Source: Brenneria bubanii (GTDB lineage: Bacteria; Pseudomonadota; Gammaproteobacteria; Enterobacterales; Enterobacteriaceae). Taken from it: a stretch of DNA of 55,715 nt. The stretch covers positions 1 to 55,715 of the forward strand of contig NZ_JAKMAJ010000019.1 of NCBI RefSeq assembly GCF_022378355.1, in the 5' to 3' direction. Under the pieces are notes generated by a model. It saw only the letters and a program-made list of their open reading frames with translations, did not search any database and was not told the DNA's origin. The position numbers and the translations under genes were made by a program. Positions 51,847 to 55,715 of the stretch are shown here, one piece after another. Within the stretch, counting starts at the first letter, position 1, and each line of letters opens with the position of its first letter.

Positions 51847-52828
51847 GATTCGTAATATTAATAAGCAATTTGGTCAGTTTCAGGCTCTGAATCAAATTAA
51901 TCTCGCCATTCAGAGCGGTGAGCTGGTGGCGCTCTTGGGGCCGTCCGGCTGCGGCAAAACCACCTTGTTGCGTATTATCGCCGGTTTGGAAAGGCCGGAC
52001 AGCGGCAGCATTATTTTTCACGGTCAAGACGTTTCGGTTCATGACGTGCGCAGGCGCAATGTGGGGTTCGTTTTCCAGCACTATGCCTTATTCCGCCATA
52101 TGACGGTGTTTGACAATGTGGCCTTCGGGCTGCGGATGAAACCGAAAAATATCCGTCCGTCAAAACGGGATATTGAGAAGAAGGTTCATGAGCTGCTTGG
52201 CCTGGTTCAACTGGATTGGCTGGCGGATCGCTACCCTGAGCAGCTATCCGGCGGCCAGCGTCAGCGTATCGCTTTGGCCAGGGCGCTGATTGTCGAACCC
52301 AGCATTCTGCTGTTGGATGAACCTTTTGGCGCGCTGGATGCCAAGGTGCGCAAGGAACTGCGCCGTTGGTTATCACGGCTGCACGAGGACATCAATCTGA
52401 CGTCGGTGTTTGTTACCCACGATCAGGAAGAGGCGATGGAAGTCGCCGATCGCATCGTTCTGATGAACAAAGGCGTTATAGAGCAAATCGGCGCGCCGGA
52501 TGAGGTTTATAACCATCCGGCCAGTGAATTCGTTTATCACTTTTTGGGCGACAGCAATCTGCTGAAAATCGAACAAACGGATGAAACCATTCTGTTTCGG
52601 CCGCATGAGGTGGCGTTGTCCGTTCAGGCGCAGGCGGGCTATCAGCCGGTCATCGTGCGCGACATTCGTCCGCTGGGCGCATTGACCCGCCTGTCGTTAA
52701 AAATCGGCAATCAACAGGAGTTGATTGAGGCTGAAGTAGCGCGCGACGATCTCAGTCTTAAGGGGTTGAATAAGGGCGATGTCATTCAGTTCAAACCGAA
52801 GCGTTATAACCATGATTGGGAAATTTGA
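51836..52828 (+). CDS. cysA: Sulfate/thiosulfate import ATP-binding protein CysA
   Basis: 330 residues, shorter than the 365 of E. coli CysA because of a compact C-terminal regulatory domain. Walker [11 protein letters not shown]-loop [17 protein letters not shown], signature [15 protein letters not shown], Walker [23 protein letters not shown] and H-loop [14 protein letters not shown] intact. The C-terminal part ([12 protein letters not shown]) is a TOBE-like element. Confidence 0.95.
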   Translation: MSIEIRNINKQFGQFQALNQINLAIQSGELVALLGPSGCGKTTLLRIIAGLERPDSGSIIFHGQDVSVHDVRRRNVGFVFQHYALFRHMTVFDNVAFGLRMKPKNIRPSKRDIEKKVHELLGLVQLDWLADRYPEQLSGGQRQRIALARALIVEPSILLLDEPFGALDAKVRKELRRWLSRLHEDINLTSVFVTHDQEEAMEVADRIVLMNKGVIEQIGAPDEVYNHPASEFVYHFLGDSNLLKIEQTDETILFRPHEVALSVQAQAGYQPVIVRDIRPLGALTRLSLKIGNQQELIEAEVARDDLSLKGLNKGDVIQFKPKRYNHDWEI

Positions 52829-52854
52829 TGGTTGATCGCTGAATGCAGAATAAG

Positions 52855-52880
52855 GCACGCCCTGAAAGGGGCGTTTTTTA
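52855..52880 (+). terminator. Terminator of sbp-cysTWA
   Basis: ACGCCC / GGGCGT stem with a 6-nt loop and a six-T run, 28 bp after cysA. The remaining 52881-53118 is non-coding with nothing else seen. Confidence 0.8.
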
Positions 52881-53118
52881 TTTGCGCGATTATCCTTGAT
52901 GAGTGGCGAGGGCAAGCGCTGTTGATCTGGCGCTGCGGCGAAAGCCGATACATGATTTTGGGGGCAGAAATGGATAAGTCTGTCACAACAGGGCGCAGAA
53001 TAATGGTATTGCTTTAAGGCGTATCATCGACGGCGTTAGCACCGAATCAAATCTGCATGATTGGCGCACGATAATTATTAAGAGAAAGAGATTTCAGAAA
53101 GGCACACTTCGCGGATAA

Positions 53119-53194
53119 TGGTGGGTCGTGCAGGATTCGAACCTGCGACCAATTGATTAAAAGTCAACTGCTCTACCAACTGAGCTAACGACCC
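53119..53194 (-). tRNA. tRNA-Lys (TTT)
   Basis: 76 nt on the minus strand, with GGGTCGTTAGCTCAGTTGG at the 5' end, anticodon loop CTTTTAA and encoded CCA. Last gene of the Val-Val-Val-Lys unit (lysV-like). Confidence 0.96.
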
Positions 53195-53201
53195 GCAGAA
53201 G

Positions 53202-53277
53202 TGGTGGGTGATGACGGGATCGAACCGCCGACCCCCTCCTTGTAAGGGAGGTGCTCTCCCAGCTGAGCTAATCACCC
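53202..53277 (-). tRNA. tRNA-Val (TAC), third in operon
   Basis: 76 nt with GGGTGATTAGCTCAGCTGG at the 5' end, anticodon TAC in CTTACAA, encoded CCA. Seven bp from tRNA-Lys. Confidence 0.96.
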
Positions 53278-53324
53278 AATCTCAATTCTTCTTACTTCAC
53301 ACAACGCGGCACTCTATAAAAGAG

Positions 53325-53400
53325 TGGTGGGTGATGACGGGATCGAACCGCCGACCCCCTCCTTGTAAGGGAGGTGCTCTCCCAGCTGAGCTAATCACCC
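53325..53400 (-). tRNA. tRNA-Val (TAC), second in operon
   Basis: Identical to its neighbours. The 47-bp spacers on both sides (53278-53324 and 53401-53447) are identical too, so the tRNA and spacer form a 123-bp tandem duplication. Confidence 0.96.
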
Positions 53401-53447
53401 AATCTCAATTCTTCTTACTTCACACAACGCGGCACTCTATAAAAGAG

Positions 53448-53523
53448 TGGTGGGTGATGACGGGATCGAACCGCCGACCCCCTCCTTGTAAGGGAGGTGC
53501 TCTCCCAGCTGAGCTAATCACCC
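53448..53523 (-). tRNA. tRNA-Val (TAC), first in operon
   Basis: Identical to the other two copies; nearest to the promoter at 53541-53568. The order Val x3-Lys beside gltX matches valUXY-lysV of E. coli. Confidence 0.96.
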
Positions 53524-53540
53524 TCGCTGTGTGGAGTCGC

Positions 53541-53568
53541 ATTATAGGGATAGTTGAAAGTGAGTCAA
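53541..53568 (-). promoter_or_regulatory. Promoter of tRNA Val-Val-Val-Lys operon
   Basis: Minus strand TTGACT, 16 bp, TATAAT, followed by a GC-containing discriminator (GCGACTCC), 17 bp before the first tRNA. Confidence 0.8.
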
Positions 53569-53797
53569 CGCTTTTTAAAAGTAAAATGGTTGTTCGTTGT
53601 AAAATTAGTCAGGACGACTTATTTCTGGACGATGACGCTGCTTCCTTATTCACTTCAACGAGTAATAAACCGTGGCGCGATACGTTACGGCGTTGAGGAA
53701 TCGGGGCAGAATGATAGAATGTTGCCCACTTTTGTTATTTGAACTCATGTCGGTATCCGTTGCCGACAGCCGTCGCGTAAAAAGGCAGTAATCCCAA

Positions 53798-55213
53798 ATG
53801 AAAATTAAAACCCGTTTCGCGCCCAGTCCAACTGGCTATCTTCACGTAGGCGGTGCTCGTACCGCGCTATATTCCTGGTTGTTCGCCCGTCATCAGGACG
53901 GTAAGTTCGTTTTGCGTATTGAAGATACCGATCTGGAGCGTTCCACTCAGGACGCGATCGATGCCATTATGGATGGTATGAACTGGTTGAATCTTGACTG
54001 GGATGAGGGTCCGTATTATCAGACCAAGCGTTTTGATCGTTATAACGCCGTCATTGATGAGATGCTGGAAAATGGCACGGCTTATCGATGCTATTGCTCA
54101 AAAGAACGGCTGGAGGCTTTGCGTGAAAAGCAGATGGAAAACGGCGAGAAACCCCGTTATGACGGATGTTGCCGTGATTCTCACCAACATCATGAGGATA
54201 ATGAACCCCATGTGGTGCGTTTTCGCAACCCGCAGGAGGGCTCCGTCATTTTTAACGATCGCATCCGCGGCCCCATCGAGTTCAGCAATCAGGAGCTTGA
54301 CGATCTGATCATCCGCCGTACGGATGGCTCGCCGACCTATAATTTTTGCGTGGTGATTGACGACTGGGATATGGAAATCACCCACGTTATTCGTGGTGAG
54401 GATCATATCAACAATACGCCCCGTCAAATCAACATTCTGAAAGCCCTGGGCGCGCCGGTTCCGGAATATGCCCATGTTTCCATGATCCTGGGCGATGACG
54501 GTAAAAAACTGTCTAAACGCCATGGCGCGGTCGGCGTTATGCAGTATCGTGACGATGGTTACCTGCCGGAAGCATTGCTTAACTATCTGGTGCGTTTGGG
54601 ATGGTCATCCGGCGATCAGGAGATCTTCTCCGTTGATGAGATGAAAGCGCTGTTCTCATTAGAAGCCATCAGTAAATCCGCCAGTGCGTTCAATACTGAA
54701 AAGCTGCAATGGTTGAACCATCACTACATCAATCATCTCTCTCCTGAATACGTGGCGACGCATTTGGCCTGGCATATCGAACAGGCTGGCATCGATACGC
54801 GTAGCGGCCCGCAGTTGAGCGAACTGGTCACCTTGCTGGGCGACCGCTGCAAAACGCTGAAGGAAATGGCTGCCTCCTGCCGCTATTTCTATGAGGATTT
54901 TGAGCAGTTTGACGCCGATGCGGCAAAGAAACACCTGCGTCCGGTAGCACGTCAGCCGTTGGAACTGGTGCGCGCCAAGCTGGCTGCCATGACGGACTGG
55001 ACGGCTGAAAATATTCACCATGCGATTCAGGGAACCGCTGATGAATTGGGGCAGGGCATGGGGAAAGTCGGCATGCCGCTGCGCGTCGCGGTCACTGGCG
55101 CCGGACAGTCCCCCGGCGTTGATGTCACTGTGCATGCGGTGGGTCAGCAGCGCGCGCTGGCGCGTATCGACAAAGCGCTGGCGTTTATCGCTGTGCGCGA
55201 AGCTCAGCAATAA
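53798..55213 (+). CDS. gltX: Glutamyl-tRNA synthetase
   Basis: 471 residues, the E. coli length. Charges tRNA-Glu. Class I signatures: [19 protein letters not shown] (HIGH-type) and [12 protein letters not shown] (KMSKS-type); a zinc-binding CYCSKE...CC segment lies near residues 98-127. Flanked by the Val/Lys tRNA operon and tRNA-Ala pair, as in E. coli. Confidence 0.98.
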   Translation: MKIKTRFAPSPTGYLHVGGARTALYSWLFARHQDGKFVLRIEDTDLERSTQDAIDAIMDGMNWLNLDWDEGPYYQTKRFDRYNAVIDEMLENGTAYRCYCSKERLEALREKQMENGEKPRYDGCCRDSHQHHEDNEPHVVRFRNPQEGSVIFNDRIRGPIEFSNQELDDLIIRRTDGSPTYNFCVVIDDWDMEITHVIRGEDHINNTPRQINILKALGAPVPEYAHVSMILGDDGKKLSKRHGAVGVMQYRDDGYLPEALLNYLVRLGWSSGDQEIFSVDEMKALFSLEAISKSASAFNTEKLQWLNHHYINHLSPEYVATHLAWHIEQAGIDTRSGPQLSELVTLLGDRCKTLKEMAASCRYFYEDFEQFDADAAKKHLRPVARQPLELVRAKLAAMTDWTAENIHHAIQGTADELGQGMGKVGMPLRVAVTGAGQSPGVDVTVHAVGQQRALARIDKALAFIAVREAQQ

Positions 55214-55245
55214 TCACGTCGCTGAGTAATCTCCCGTTATCAATC

Positions 55246-55270
55246 AACCCCGAGCGTGCTCGGGGTTTTT
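55246..55270 (+). terminator. gltX terminator
   Basis: AACCCCGAG / CTCGGGGTT stem with a 5-nt loop, then a T-run. Confidence 0.85.
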
Positions 55271-55452
55271 ATATATAAATGAATATCACTGGCGCGCGAG
55301 GGCGAAGATAACCGCCGGCGCTCAACCATGCTTTTATCGAAACAACGTTATTGTGCTTATTTTACGGCATGCGCAATCGCGAGCATTGATTCATTCTATT
55401 CCGCTTGTTTGATGCCTTTTTCAGCGGTTAAACGCATAAAAAGATTTAGCCG

Positions 55453-55481
55453 TTGACACTGGTATGCGGGTTTCATATCAT
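55453..55481 (+). promoter_or_regulatory. Promoter of the tRNA-Ala pair
   Basis: Consensus TTGACA, 17 bp, TATCAT, and a GC-rich discriminator GCGACCC typical of stringently controlled stable-RNA promoters; 35 bp before the tRNA. Confidence 0.85.
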
Positions 55482-55516
55482 GCGACCCGTTCACACAGAT
55501 ACGGTCTGTAAGAAAC

Positions 55517-55592
<76 letters not shown>

Positions 55593-55638
55593 AATTTATT
55601 TTGGTTTGGATTCAGTATCAGGAACATTCCACATCTGT

Positions 55639-55714
<76 letters not shown>

Positions 55715-55715
55715 A

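Noticed and set aside
53202-53523. Regular repeats resembling a CRISPR array
   Set aside because: The repeated units are 76-nt tRNA-Val genes with identical spacers; CRISPR spacers would differ.
53208-53696. 162-residue open frame with a perfect 41-residue repeat over the tRNA-Val cluster
   Set aside because: The repeat is the translation of duplicated tRNA genes and spacers on the wrong strand, not a protein.

Overview
The window looks like an ordinary chromosomal segment from a gamma-proteobacterium of the order Enterobacterales. A plant-associated soft-rot or Brenneria/Pectobacterium/Dickeya-like lineage is likely, but genus cannot be fixed from sequence alone. Most proteins are close matches, from memory, to Escherichia coli proteins, and several E. 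coli neighbourhoods are preserved: 5S rRNA-tRNA-Asp-yafD-mltD-gloB-yafS-rnhA/dnaQ-tRNA-Asp; speD-speE-yacC; hpt/can-yadG-yadH; panC-panB-folK-pcnB-gluQ-dksA-sfsA-thpR/hrpB-mrcB; hemL, erpA; btuF-mtn/dgt-degP; and valUXY-lysV/gltX/alaXW. Relative to E. coli, fhuACDB, clcA, yadS and panD are missing from their usual places.

Layout. 1-5944: end of an rRNA operon, tRNA-Asp, cell-wall, glyoxalase and DNA-metabolism genes, and a second tRNA-Asp. 5945-9631: an accessory stretch of four uncharacterised genes (a membrane protein with a GIDE/BAM-like domain, a small membrane protein, a DUF1266 protein and an unknown). Two 56-bp near-identical copies of the tRNA-Asp terminator flank the first two genes. 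9793-13721: class Ib ribonucleotide reductase operon nrdHIEF with a well-spaced pair of candidate NrdR boxes. 13868-16090: spermidine genes and yacC. 16299-19204: a two-gene ABC importer of the ferric-iron type with no binding-protein gene, preceded by a dispersed repeat. 19219-22290: small exported proteins, an acetyltransferase, hpt, can, and a second copy of the repeat. 22337-31308: yadGH, pantothenate, folate, polyadenylation and dksA genes. 31383-40662: hrpB, mrcB, a LysE exporter divergent from a MocR regulator, hemL, erpA.

40945-43472 is an AT-rich accessory island between erpA and btuF. It holds the wreck of a polymorphic-toxin locus: a SUKH-type immunity gene, an Rhs core/tip remnant directly followed by a candidate immunity gene, other orphan small genes, and a frameshifted SymE-family remnant.

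43729-55715 returns to core genes: vitamin B12 uptake, MTA/SAH nucleosidase, dGTPase, the periplasmic protease DegP, a complete sulfate importer sbp-cysTWA, a tRNA Val-Val-Val-Lys operon, gltX and two tRNA-Ala genes.

The most noteworthy observations are the degenerate Rhs/immunity island, the GIDE-like cassette at tRNA-Asp, a non-AUG (ATC/ATT) start for pcnB, the binding-protein-less iron-type ABC pair with an altered signature motif, and a TATACCC-ended dispersed repeat. I see no strong evidence for a complete, wholly new system. All family assignments come from reading motifs and recalled homologues, not from searches.
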